Notes: a model not told the origin generated them from the sequence alone. Positions 1 through 7,102 are shown, numbered from the stretch's first letter. The stretch: 11,670 nt of DNA from Acidobacteriaceae bacterium (GCA_003164255.1 PLST01000571.1:3047-14716); one strand, 5' to 3'. Numbers and translations: made by a program.

Positions 1-512
1 GGCCGGTTATCCAGTCCCAGCACCGCTTCCACTGCCCCTGCAAGGCCCTTGGGCAAATGGATTCCGCCTTCGCGCACGCGGTACTCTGCATCGCCGATCA
101 TCTTTTGCTCCAGCGACACGCCAAACGCCTTCTGCATCTGGGCCGCTGTGCCCGTCAGTTGCACCGTGCGCCGGATCGCAGCCGTCGGGTCCGCCTCAAC
201 CTTCAATCCGTACTCGCGCGCAAAAGCCTTCACCAGCTTCAGCGCAGCGGGATCGGCAGCGAAGCGCCGCTTGAACTCCGCCCGCGTCACGCGCACCGGG
301 CCGCTCTGCCGTCCCCCGCCCGCGTTCACTTTCAACGCCTCTTTCCGCTTCACAATTACCGACACCGTCACTTTTGACCCGGCCGGTGTGGCTTTCACAT
401 GCACAGCGCCGGTCGCCGCTGCTTTTTCGCTTCCCGGCAGCAACGTGCGCTCCTGCTCCGAAAAGCGCGGTTCCTTGCCCTTCGCAGCCGATTTCCGCGT
501 GACTTTCGTCAT
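1..512 (-). CDS. S53 family kumamolisin-type serine-carboxyl protease, pro-domain only (3' end cut by window)
   Basis: The minus-strand frame opens with ATG at 512 and runs off the left edge, giving 170 residues with no stop. Residues about 45-170 match the activation (pro) domain of kumamolisin/sedolisin proteases: a basic beta segment VTVSVIVKRK, a helix with RAEFKRRFAADPAALKLV, a segment GLKVEADPTA, the strand RTVQLTGTAAQMQKAFGV, and the end AVEAVLGLDNRP that usually closes the pro-domain before the catalytic Ser-Glu-Asp domain. The catalytic domain (about 350 residues in the family) lies outside the window. There is no Sec signal peptide; the N-terminus is hydrophilic and basic, as in Bacillus and Alicyclobacillus kumamolisins, which are still exported and self-process in acid. 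GAGGA about 5 nt upstream supports the start at 512; a second in-frame ATG at 524 has its GGGAG too close. Family assignment is firm; secretion and substrate are inference. Confidence 0.88.
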   Translation of the reverse strand, partial: MTKVTRKSAAKGKEPRFSEQERTLLPGSEKAAATGAVHVKATPAGSKVTVSVIVKRKEALKVNAGGGRQSGPVRVTRAEFKRRFAADPAALKLVKAFAREYGLKVEADPTAAIRRTVQLTGTAAQMQKAFGVSLEQKMIGDAEYRVREGGIHLPKGLAGAVEAVLGLDNR

Positions 513-613
513 AGCGTTCCTCATCTCCCGTCCGGGCGTCGTCTTGAACCGCCAACCACGGACACACCAGTCTCATCCACCGGCATCTTACTTTGCTTCG
601 ATGCAATCAACAG

Positions 614-635
614 AAAAAAGGCCGGTGCGAACCAG
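614..635 (-). terminator. weak intrinsic terminator after the lactate permease/rhamnose mutarotase unit
   Basis: Read on the minus strand, a short stem CTGGT/ACCGG (one T-G wobble) with loop TCGC is followed, after two C residues, by six T. It lies just after the stop of the 24-codon ORF at 649 and before the protease gene starting at 512, so it would close the upstream unit and separate the protease. The stem is only five pairs and the T-run is set back by two bases, so strength is doubtful. Confidence 0.35.
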
Positions 636-648
636 TTCCGAAAGTCAC

Positions 649-723
649 CTAGGGACCGAACGGCCAATAGGCAGGTGGCCCGTGCGCAAGAAATCGCCGG
701 CGAAACGGACTGAATGAGTTCAT
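649..723 (-). CDS. possible small protein of 24 aa, unknown function
   Basis: A minus-strand ATG at 723 opens 24 codons, MNSFSPFRRRFLAHGPPAYW followed by PFGP, and stops with TAG at 649-651. The reason to list it is its ribosome site: GGAGGAG at 730-736 sits six bases from the ATG, among the best Shine-Dalgarno matches in the window. The peptide has an RRR cluster and a proline/aromatic C-terminus. It has no cysteines and no membrane segment. It lies 55 nt after the mutarotase gene in the same direction and just before a weak terminator, so it could be the last cistron of that operon. No family is recognised. The GAGGAG could also be chance, since the same frame is open upstream to about 774. 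Confidence 0.25.
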   Translation of the reverse strand: MNSFSPFRRRFLAHGPPAYWPFGP

Positions 724-778
724 TGAAATCTCCTCCAGGAACGTGCGCAGGTTTTCTGATTCTTTTGGTTTCTATCCG

Positions 779-1096
779 TCAGTCGAGGTGAAAAACCTCT
801 TCGAGCGGGAACATGCTGTCGTCCGCGCCGGCTCCTGAGAGCGACTCAAAGAAGGGAGCCATCTCAGCCTGCCAGCGCGCGTTTACTGGATGGTTTTTCA
901 TCTCCGCCGTGCACTTTGCAAAATCGTCGGTTTCAAGATAGCCCACAAGGAGTCCGTCAGGCTTCAGAAAGAGGGAGTAGTTACGCCAGCCGGTTTCCTG
1001 CAACGCATCAAGCATCTCAGGCCACACACTGGCATGCCGCGCCTTGTACTCATCCAACTTCTCTTTGCGGACCTTCAATAGAAAACAAACGCGCAT
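779..1096 (-). CDS. rhaM: L-rhamnose mutarotase
   Basis: This 105-residue protein interconverts the alpha and beta anomers of L-rhamnose so that the sugar can enter catabolism; it is a small cytoplasmic ferredoxin-fold enzyme. Family marks are the N-terminal strand RVCFLLKV, then YKARHASVWPEM at 17-28, where His21 matches the catalytic His22 of E. coli RhaM. Tyr40 lies in the NYSLFL strand, Trp75 follows, and the C-terminus LEEVFHLD matches the family's EVFYLP ending. Length matches the usual 104 residues. The frame also opens at a TTG (1111), but AAAGGTGA lies five bases before the ATG at 1096, so 1096 is chosen. The gene starts 60 nt after the permease stop on the same strand; a 5-bp stem (1113-1117 with 1127-1131) lies in that gap. 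No rhamnose isomerase, kinase, aldolase or dehydrogenase gene is in the window. Confidence 0.92.
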   Translation of the reverse strand: MRVCFLLKVRKEKLDEYKARHASVWPEMLDALQETGWRNYSLFLKPDGLLVGYLETDDFAKCTAEMKNHPVNARWQAEMAPFFESLSGAGADDSMFPLEEVFHLD

Positions 1097-1156
1097 CAAT
1101 TCACCTTTCAATTCGCGATTCTAGCGCGCGACCCCATTACCCGTCAGAGATCGAGT

Positions 1157-2947
1157 TCACTTCGCGACCAGCGCTGTGAACGGAGGTACATAGGCCATAA
1201 GATAGACAAGAACACCAACCAGTGAGGCGAGTGCGAGACTGTGCAGAAAAACATAGCGAAGGATGGTCCCTTCTTGGCCGTACGTCTGCGTTGCCGTGCT
1301 GGCGACCACGATACTGGGCGCTGCAATCATCTTTCCCATCACGCCACCCGCGGAGTTGGCCGATGCCATCAACGCCGGGGAAACGCCGATTTGCTGTGCT
1401 GTCATTTTTTGCAGACTGCCAAACAGCACATTCGCCGATGTATCGGAACCGGTGCTCGCCGTTCCCAGCCATCCGATGAGGGTGCCGAAAAACGGGTATA
1501 GCGCGCCGGTTCGCGCGAAGGCCAGGCCAAGAGTTGCATCGAGCCCGCAGTACCTCGTGATAAAGCCCAACGCCATCATTGCGGCAATGGTGACCACCGT
1601 GAAGCGAATATTGAAGACCGTTCTTGCAAACTCCCTGGCAAGATCGATCGGTCCAACGCCCATCAGCAATCCCGCCAGGATGGCCGCGACCAGGATGCCG
1701 GACCCAGTCGCCGCGAGCCAGTTGAAGTTGAAGACAGCGGGCTCGGAAGTAGGCCTGGCGACCACAGGAGGAATTCGTTGAACCAGGTTGTGCAGTCCGC
1801 TGACCAGGAACTTGGCGGTGGATGTCTGGTCGGCCCACTGTGAGAAAAACGGCATGCCCCAGGCAAAGACCACAACGCTGAGAATGAGCCAGGGAAGCCA
1901 GGCCTTGAATGTCATAGCGGCGCTGTGGTCGAAGCGCTTGCGCACCTGCCCCGTGATGTCTTCCTTGTGGGCGTTCAGAATGCGCCTGGGCTTCCAGAAG
2001 CGCATGAAGACAACGAGGGCAACGATGGTTGCAATGGCCGCGGTGATATCAACCAGGTTGGGACCGGTGTAGGTGCCCATAAGGTATTGCGTGACTGAGA
2101 AAGTAAGCCCGGCCACCATGATTGCCGGCCATACTTCGATCATTGCCTTGAATCCCGCATACACCCAGATGAGCCAGAACGGAACCAGCAAACAAAACGG
2201 CGCGAGGATGACGGCGATCACCTTGGAAAGGACGAGCATGTCGATGCCGGTTACAGCGTGTAGTGCAACGATTGGAGTTCCGAGAGCGCCAAAGGCAACA
2301 GGCGCGGTGTCGGCAATCAGGGTAAGACCCGCGGCCTCAAGAGGGCTGAAGCCCAGGCTGATGAGGATGGCGCCGCAAACGGCTACGGGCGTGCCAAAGC
2401 CGGCCGTGCCCTCAAACAGGGCGCCCAAAGCAAACGCGATCAGCAAGAGCTGCAGGCGGCTATCATCCGTAATGTTGGCCAGGCTTTGCTGCAGCGACTC
2501 GAATCTCCCCGTCTTGACCGTGAGCTGGTAGAGAAAGATGACTGGGAGAATAATCCAGCAGATGGGAAAGACTCCATAGCCGGCGCCATAGACCGCGGCG
2601 GTGAATGCCAGCCGGGCAGGCATGTGGAAGATGGCAATTGCGACCAGTAGCGCCGTGATGAGGCCGGCGACCGCCGCAACGTGTGCCTTCAGCCGCAAAA
2701 TGGCCATTGCGCCAAGCAGGATGAAAATCGGCAAAGCCGCAAAGATGGTCGAAATCCACCAGTGACCGGTCGGGTCGTAACCCTGGGCCCACAAGCCGGA
2801 TTTTGGATTTGTCCTGAGCAGGTAGACCGCGGCGATAGCGACCAAAAGCCCGGCAATGATGAAGGGAATCGAGGAGGTCAAGGTCGAAGGCGAAGCGCCG
2901 CCCGGTTGAGGCGCACTGCGGCCGCCTGAAGATGGATTCGTTCCCAT
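1157..2947 (-). CDS. L-lactate permease family transporter (LctP/LutP/GlcA)
   Basis: An integral inner-membrane proton symporter of the lactate permease family, which carries L-lactate, D-lactate or glycolate. The 596-residue product has about 13-14 hydrophobic segments and the family signatures: EGTAGFGTPVAV (about 179-190), GTASTGSDTSANVLFG (about 495-510), and SANSAGGVMGKMIAAPSIVV near 530-548. A segment WAQGYDPTGHWW near 53-64 resembles the usual N-terminus of the family. Ahead of it, unusually, lie a Ser/Pro/Gly-rich stretch and one extra hydrophobic helix (about 27-45). Two starts are possible: ATG at 2983, where AAGG directly abuts the codon, or ATG at 2947, with GAGG four bases upstream; 2947 is preferred and costs 12 residues. 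The gene is followed by rhamnose mutarotase on the same strand, so its real cargo may be L-lactate made from rhamnose. Family is sure; substrate and direction are inference. Confidence 0.92.
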   Translation of the reverse strand: MGTNPSSGGRSAPQPGGASPSTLTSSIPFIIAGLLVAIAAVYLLRTNPKSGLWAQGYDPTGHWWISTIFAALPIFILLGAMAILRLKAHVAAVAGLITALLVAIAIFHMPARLAFTAAVYGAGYGVFPICWIILPVIFLYQLTVKTGRFESLQQSLANITDDSRLQLLLIAFALGALFEGTAGFGTPVAVCGAILISLGFSPLEAAGLTLIADTAPVAFGALGTPIVALHAVTGIDMLVLSKVIAVILAPFCLLVPFWLIWVYAGFKAMIEVWPAIMVAGLTFSVTQYLMGTYTGPNLVDITAAIATIVALVVFMRFWKPRRILNAHKEDITGQVRKRFDHSAAMTFKAWLPWLILSVVVFAWGMPFFSQWADQTSTAKFLVSGLHNLVQRIPPVVARPTSEPAVFNFNWLAATGSGILVAAILAGLLMGVGPIDLAREFARTVFNIRFTVVTIAAMMALGFITRYCGLDATLGLAFARTGALYPFFGTLIGWLGTASTGSDTSANVLFGSLQKMTAQQIGVSPALMASANSAGGVMGKMIAAPSIVVASTATQTYGQEGTILRYVFLHSLALASLVGVLVYLMAYVPPFTALVAK

Positions 2948-3021
2948 AGAACCTCGTGGAGAAGGATTCCTCAGCCCTTTCATCCTTAGGTCTCAATGGG
3001 GCCGAGCGCTGAATGTCGCAT

Positions 3022-3051
3022 CCAGTGTACACAGGCTGGGGAGGGTTTGAA
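3022..3051 (-). promoter_or_regulatory. candidate promoter with overlapping palindromic operator for the permease/mutarotase operon
   Basis: On the minus strand TTCAAA (3046-3051) and TACACT (3024-3029) are 16 bases apart, each matching the -35 and -10 consensus at four of six positions, about 75 bp before the permease start. The -10 lies inside CCTGTGTACACTGG (3022-3035), a near-perfect palindrome with an 8-bp GTGTACAC core. A dimeric repressor such as a GntR-type regulator would fit, but no regulator gene is in the window. The divergent LolA-like gene shares this 295-bp intergenic region (2948-3242), in which nothing else was recognised. Confidence 0.3.
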
Positions 3052-3242
3052 TTTCATCGTCAAAACGGCAAATAATCTGAGCTCAAAGAGACACACTCGA
3101 CTAACTCCTTCCTGAAACAATGGTGCCTGCAATCAAGCAGATTCTGAGAGCTCGCATTATGATAGGTTTCATGAACGGGAAGACAAAATGTATATGCTTG
3201 TGCGAACTATGGTGCGGAATTCAGCCATCGAGGGGATTGGCA

Positions 3243-4076
3243 ATGCAGAAGAATGTGCTTCCTAGAATCAGGCGAGCAGGAGTGCGGATGTTCGCCTGCT
3301 TATGCGCCGTGATTGCCTTTTCCGCCGCTTCGTTTGCGGCTTCCACCGATGCTTCCGCGCGGAAGATCATGGAAGATGTGTATAAGCAGGACACAAGTCA
3401 CGACATCACGATGAAGGCGAACTTTCAAGTCTTCGATAACAAAGGGAACAGTTCAAAAAAGGATTTTGTGCTTCGCCGCATCGGCTCGCCCGGCGACAGC
3501 AAGACGCTGGTTGTCTTCACATCGCCAAAGGAGATCAAGGGCGTGGCGCTGTTGTCCATCAATCAGCAAGGTACGACTGACAGGCAGTTTGTCTATACGC
3601 CGGCAACACAGCGGGTTCGCAGCGTCGTTCAGCAGGAACGTTCGACCCGATTCATCGGAACGGACTTTACCTTTGAAGATATTGGTGAGCGCGTGCTCGA
3701 CGATTTCAACTATAGCCTCATCAGCGACGCAGAAACGATCGACGGACATAAGTGCTCCAAGGTTGAAGCCGTGCCCGTAGACCCGTCGAGGTCACAATAC
3801 AAGTTCGTCTATTACTGGATAGCCAAGGATGTCCCGGTAATTCTTTTTGCCGAGATGTACGACGCTCAGGGAAGGGAAGTACGCATCCTTCATGCCACCG
3901 ATCTGAAAAAGGAAGGTGGAATCTGGGGCGCGCGGCACACTGAGATGCGCACACTGGCGGATGGAACCAGGACCGTCTTCACAATCGATGAAGTGAAATT
4001 CAATACAAAGCCAGATGAAAGGCTCTTCACGCCCCAGGGGCTTGTGGATTCACTTGGACCTGCATCAGCCAGGTAA
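3243..4076 (+). CDS. exported LolA-like outer membrane lipoprotein-sorting protein
   Basis: A 277-residue exported protein of the LolA-like beta-sandwich family (COG2834 type), whose members bind lipids or lipoprotein acyl chains in the periplasm. Seen: a basic N-terminus, a hydrophobic core about 16-31 and a likely signal-peptidase cut after SFAA near residue 33; then the mature start ASARKIMEDVYKQD, the block DFVLRRIGSPGDSKTLVVF, FVYTPATQRVRSV, FIGTDFTFEDIGER and the C-terminal strand GTRTVFTIDEVKFN. These strand blocks are typical of the family, where the gene often sits beside RND/MMPL exporters; none is present here. Cysteines occur only in the signal core and once near 195, so it is not itself a lipoprotein. 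The frame opens at 3120, but GAGGGG seven bases before the ATG at 3243 and the fit of the signal peptide fix the start. It is the only plus-strand gene, divergent from the permease and convergent with the acyl-CoA synthetase 34 bp away. Confidence 0.85.
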   Translation: MQKNVLPRIRRAGVRMFACLCAVIAFSAASFAASTDASARKIMEDVYKQDTSHDITMKANFQVFDNKGNSSKKDFVLRRIGSPGDSKTLVVFTSPKEIKGVALLSINQQGTTDRQFVYTPATQRVRSVVQQERSTRFIGTDFTFEDIGERVLDDFNYSLISDAETIDGHKCSKVEAVPVDPSRSQYKFVYYWIAKDVPVILFAEMYDAQGREVRILHATDLKKEGGIWGARHTEMRTLADGTRTVFTIDEVKFNTKPDERLFTPQGLVDSLGPASAR

Positions 4077-4110
4077 TTGTCTCCGCTCCCGAGGGATTCG
4101 CGAGTGCGCC

Positions 4111-5748
4111 TCAGGCGAAGGTCGACTGGGAAGACTCAACTTTATCGCTTTCTCCCGCGAAGCGTTCCTGCAGACTTCGCCGCAGCAACTTGCCGGTATG
4201 GTTACGTGGCAAACTACCTGCCTGAATGATCCAGATTCTCCGTGGGGCTTTGTAGGCGGCGAGGTTTTGCCTGCACCACTCCAGCAGATCGCTTTCACTC
4301 GCCTCGGCTCCGGCATGCAATTCGACAGCGGCGGCAGGAAACTCGCCTTTATCTTTGTGCGGCAGCCCGAAGGCAGCAGCATGGGCAACTGCAGGGTGGG
4401 CGCCTATCGCCTCTTCAAGTTCGCGAACGTACACGGAGTAACCACCGGACTTGATGACTTCTTTCATGCGACCGACCAACCGAACCATGCCGAAGCGATT
4501 GCGCTTGGCAAGGTCTCCCGTACGCAGCCAGCCATCACTCGTAATAAGGTCATTGTTCTTCAGGTCGTCTTTCCAGTAGTGGGGTGAGAGACCACGCCGT
4601 CGAATCTGGCACTCGCCTGTATCACCCGCGCGCACGGAGCGGCCGTTCTCGTCAGCCACACGAATCTTGAATGGAGGCACCGGAAAACAGACGTCGCCGG
4701 TTCCCGGCAGGAGCGACAATTCGATACCCATCATGGCGAGTCCGCCCAGTTCGACCATTCCATAGCCGTTCAGCAGCACGGGCGGTATGCGCCGGCCAAA
4801 TGGTAAACGGACCAGTGCGCCGTAGCTACGCAGGCTTTCACGAACCTCAGAAGGCAGATTGTCGCTTGCCGACAACCACAGCCGTACGCTTGAAAGCCGT
4901 GCCGGTTTTGGATTGCTGTTGACGAGGCGCGCAAACATCGCGGGCACGCCAACAACTGAAGTCACCCGATTGCGTTCAATAAGCTCAAGCGCCTTTTCGA
5001 CGTCAAAGTGATTCAGGAAACAACCGCGAATCCCGGCCATGAGCCCATACAGGGCAATACTCACAGCCATGATGTGGGACCAGGGAAGCGCAATGAAGGC
5101 AAGGTCCTTTGGGCCGATGAACAATCGCGCTAACACTGTCGAGGCACGGCCGCCGAGGAGCGCGCGGCTTGAAAGCGCTGCGCCTTTGGGAAAACCGCTC
5201 GTACCGGATGTATGAAATACCGCGATCGTTGCGGTGGGATCGATGGCTGTTGGCGGAAAGTAATCTCCCGACCTGGCTACCGGCACACGAAGGAATCCAT
5301 CCAGCGTCTCGGGCTCCTCATCCGCCTGGATCCAGGTTTCCACATTCAGAGCGCTGAGATCCTTGATGGCACGCTCGAAGACGGTCTTGTCAGTGACCAG
5401 AATCTCAATGCCCGTTTTTTCAAGGATGCGGCGCACTTCAGAAAGAGACAGCAAAGGGTTGAGAGGAACCGCGATGCCGCCGGCACGAATGATGGCGAGA
5501 AACCAACGGAAGCATTGCCGATCGTTTGTGCGATAAGTGGCTACTGGTTGACCTGGACGCAGACCGACAGTTCGGCGGAGAAATGCGTCAATTGAGCAAA
5601 TGTCTGAGTGGAAATCAACCAGATGGTAGGGACCATCGTCCTCGATGGAGATCACGCTGTCTCCGTTCTGAGACAGTAACTCATCGATGAGGTTTGCGAC
5701 GTTGACGTTTGGGTCGCGAGATAGCTGGAACGAACGAAGGATGTTCAT
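4111..5748 (-). CDS. class I adenylate-forming enzyme, acyl-CoA synthetase-like
   Basis: A soluble 545-residue ANL-superfamily enzyme that activates a carboxylic acid with ATP to an acyl-adenylate and normally passes it to CoA. Motifs in order: P-loop A3 HTSGTSGFPKG at 179-189, A5 NGYGMVE at 327-333, A7 WLRTGDLA at 407-414, the A8 hinge GRMKEVIKSGGYSV at about 426-439, and the A10 end PRNHTGKLL with catalytic Lys520. All key residues are present, so it should be active. No acyl-carrier domain or extra C-terminal domain follows. The ATG at 5748 overlaps the stop of the reductase gene (ATGA, 4 nt) and has no strong Shine-Dalgarno, which suggests translational coupling; an upstream in-frame ATG at 5790 would add 14 residues inside the reductase gene. 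The substrate cannot be read from sequence. A medium or long fatty acid fits the partner; an aromatic acid is possible. Confidence 0.9.
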   Translation of the reverse strand: MNILRSFQLSRDPNVNVANLIDELLSQNGDSVISIEDDGPYHLVDFHSDICSIDAFLRRTVGLRPGQPVATYRTNDRQCFRWFLAIIRAGGIAVPLNPLLSLSEVRRILEKTGIEILVTDKTVFERAIKDLSALNVETWIQADEEPETLDGFLRVPVARSGDYFPPTAIDPTATIAVFHTSGTSGFPKGAALSSRALLGGRASTVLARLFIGPKDLAFIALPWSHIMAVSIALYGLMAGIRGCFLNHFDVEKALELIERNRVTSVVGVPAMFARLVNSNPKPARLSSVRLWLSASDNLPSEVRESLRSYGALVRLPFGRRIPPVLLNGYGMVELGGLAMMGIELSLLPGTGDVCFPVPPFKIRVADENGRSVRAGDTGECQIRRRGLSPHYWKDDLKNNDLITSDGWLRTGDLAKRNRFGMVRLVGRMKEVIKSGGYSVYVRELEEAIGAHPAVAHAAAFGLPHKDKGEFPAAAVELHAGAEASESDLLEWCRQNLAAYKAPRRIWIIQAGSLPRNHTGKLLRRSLQERFAGESDKVESSQSTFA

Positions 5749-6851
5749 TGGGCAGCAACCGGCTTTCGCCCCCAATCGCTGGCAACACAATAGTTGAACA
5801 AGCGGTCAAGGTATTCGAGCACATGCGGTGGGCGCACAGCCGCAGGCTCCAGCAGGCGTTCTGCATTGGTGGTGTCAAACTGCATGCGCATGGTGAAATA
5901 GTCGCGATAGGCGCGGCCATCGCGAAGCACGCGGCGTTTGCGGCCCCAAAGGGAGGCAAAGAGCAGCGGCCGCACGACGGCAAAGAAGAACTTTGGATCG
6001 ACGAAGCGAGGTTCAGGACCGTTGAAATACTCTTTGGCGCGCTGGGCAACCTGCATGATCGTGGCGCTGCCGCGCGGGCCCGCGCAAAGGTGAAGGGTCG
6101 TACCAAGTGCCGCGTCGTCAAAGGCGATGCGAGCAACAGCATTGGCGACAAAATCCACCGGCACGATATCGAGTATGGCGTCGGGATACCCTGGCACAGT
6201 CCGCCACAAGCCGCGCGCATAAATCTTGAGCGGCCAATACATCATCTTGAAGCTGGAGGTGACGCCTGTTTGAGAGTCGCCCACGATGATGCTTGGACGC
6301 AGGATCACGCCGGGAAGTGAGCCCAGACGCGAGCGAACCAGAGCTTCAGCTTCAGCCTTGGTCTGCTCGTAGGTGTTGCGGTAACTCTGACCCACGGCGA
6401 GCTCGTCTTCCTTGATAAGGTCGTTGCGCTCGCCGGCCACATAAGCTGTGCCGACATAGGCCAAGCTGCGGAGCCCGCGTGCCTTCGCGGCAAAGTCCAG
6501 GACGCGACGGGTTCCTTCCACGTTGATGCTCCTAGCCTCATCCAGAGAGTGATCAAAGCGCACAGTCGCTGCGGAATGAATCACGCGGGTGGTCTCGGCA
6601 GTGAGCGCTTCGTATGCAGCGAGATCAAGGCCGCAATTTGGCTGACTCACATCGCCTGAGTACACCTGAACCCGGGACCGCTCTGAAGGAGGGACAAAGA
6701 GATCGGCGCGCTGCTGTCCGGATTGGCCTGGTCTGTCGCGAATCAGAAGCGCAAGTCGTGCGTTTGGGTTCCGTTCGAGCAGTTCACGCACCAGCCGAAC
6801 ACCGAGAAAGCCGGTTGAGCCGGTAACCAGGACTAGTTCATCATTATTCAT
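5745..6851 (-). CDS. thioester reductase-type extended SDR (fatty acyl-CoA/carboxylic acid reductase-like)
   Basis: A 368-residue extended short-chain dehydrogenase of the NAD_binding_4 ('male sterility', COG3320) type, which reduces acyl thioesters to aldehydes or alcohols with NAD(P)H. Seen: Rossmann motif TGSTGFLG at 10-17, the family block IHSAATVRFDHSLDEARSIN (91-110), GTAYVAG at 134-140 and catalytic Tyr161 and Lys165 in YEQTK. ILRPSIIVGDSQTG near 183-196 and a substrate-side C-terminal region follow. Length is like the reductase domain of carboxylic acid reductases (about 370-390) and shorter than stand-alone fatty acyl-CoA reductases (about 500). An upstream ATG at 6899 with AAAGG three bases away would add 16 residues; 6851 is preferred because family proteins begin about 8 residues before the glycine motif, though its own GAGG is 11 bases off. 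It is first in a two-gene operon with the acyl-CoA synthetase. Confidence 0.88.
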   Translation of the reverse strand: MNNDELVLVTGSTGFLGVRLVRELLERNPNARLALLIRDRPGQSGQQRADLFVPPSERSRVQVYSGDVSQPNCGLDLAAYEALTAETTRVIHSAATVRFDHSLDEARSINVEGTRRVLDFAAKARGLRSLAYVGTAYVAGERNDLIKEDELAVGQSYRNTYEQTKAEAEALVRSRLGSLPGVILRPSIIVGDSQTGVTSSFKMMYWPLKIYARGLWRTVPGYPDAILDIVPVDFVANAVARIAFDDAALGTTLHLCAGPRGSATIMQVAQRAKEYFNGPEPRFVDPKFFFAVVRPLLFASLWGRKRRVLRDGRAYRDYFTMRMQFDTTNAERLLEPAAVRPPHVLEYLDRLFNYCVASDWGRKPVAAQ

Positions 6852-6940
6852 GCAACAACCGACCTCGGATTTTCGAGCAACTCGAAGGCCGGCCAACATA
6901 GACCTTTGAGATCCCGGGCAACGAGAAGAAAGATATTCCT

Positions 6941-6946
6941 ATTATA
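6941..6946 (-). promoter_or_regulatory. consensus -10 box for the reductase/acyl-CoA synthetase operon
   Basis: TATAAT on the minus strand, in the context AACTATAATAGG, is a perfect sigma70-type -10 hexamer about 40-90 bp before the two possible reductase starts. A good -35 at 16-18 bp is not seen (the best is CTGCTT), so the promoter may be weak or need an activator. Confidence 0.45.
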
Positions 6947-7008
6947 GTTGGTGGGCCGCAGGGAAGCAGCCCGGCGTAGCGCACAATTCAAGATCAATTT
7001 CATCAAAG

Positions 7009-7032
7009 GCGAATGACAGGTTCGTCATGCGC
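7009..7032 (-). terminator. hairpin between the GH95-like gene and the reductase, possible terminator
   Basis: A stem of eight pairs plus one mismatch (GCG-A-ATGAC with GTCAT-G-CGC) and a six-base loop lies 70-95 bp after the glycosidase stop. On the minus strand it is followed by CTTTGATG, so the T-tract is poor. It may end the glycosidase transcript or serve as a protein-binding site ahead of the reductase promoter. Nearby, GGCACCCT (7033-7040) and AGGGTGCC (7092-7099) form a further 8-bp inverted repeat 51 bp apart. Confidence 0.35.
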
Positions 7033-7102
7033 GGCACCCTGAATGGGAGTCGGAAAGCCGGGTTATGTTGATGATTGGACACAAAGGAGCAAGGGTGCCT
7101 CG

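Noticed and set aside
196..606. Minus-strand open frame of 136 codons in another phase
   Set aside because: It overlaps the recognised protease frame; composition (Arg, Gly, Cys, Glu) is typical of an out-of-phase reading of GC-rich coding DNA.
49..717. Plus-strand open frame of 222 codons
   Set aside because: It is antisense to the kumamolisin pro-domain, which has clear family motifs, and runs on through the non-coding gap. The product is Arg/Ser/Pro/Ala-rich with no domain.
1097..1156. Terminator between permease and mutarotase
   Set aside because: The 5-bp stem with a 9-base loop has no T-run after it; at most an RNA-processing hairpin.
2073..2531. Plus-strand open frame of 152 codons
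   Set aside because: Antisense to the conserved permease core; no family resemblance.
4077..4110. Bidirectional terminator between the convergent LolA-like and synthetase genes
   Set aside because: Only a four- to five-pair stem near CGCCTCAGGCG and no T-tract on either side.
5709..6320. Plus-strand open frame of 203 codons across the reductase/synthetase overlap
   Set aside because: Antisense to two genes with intact catalytic motifs; no ribosome site or domain.
4111..6851. Identification of the pair as OleC/OleD of olefin synthesis
   Set aside because: No OleA or OleB gene is nearby. The SDR carries the thioester-reductase block with ATVRFDHSLDEA rather than the OleD-type sequence, and the gene order does not help.
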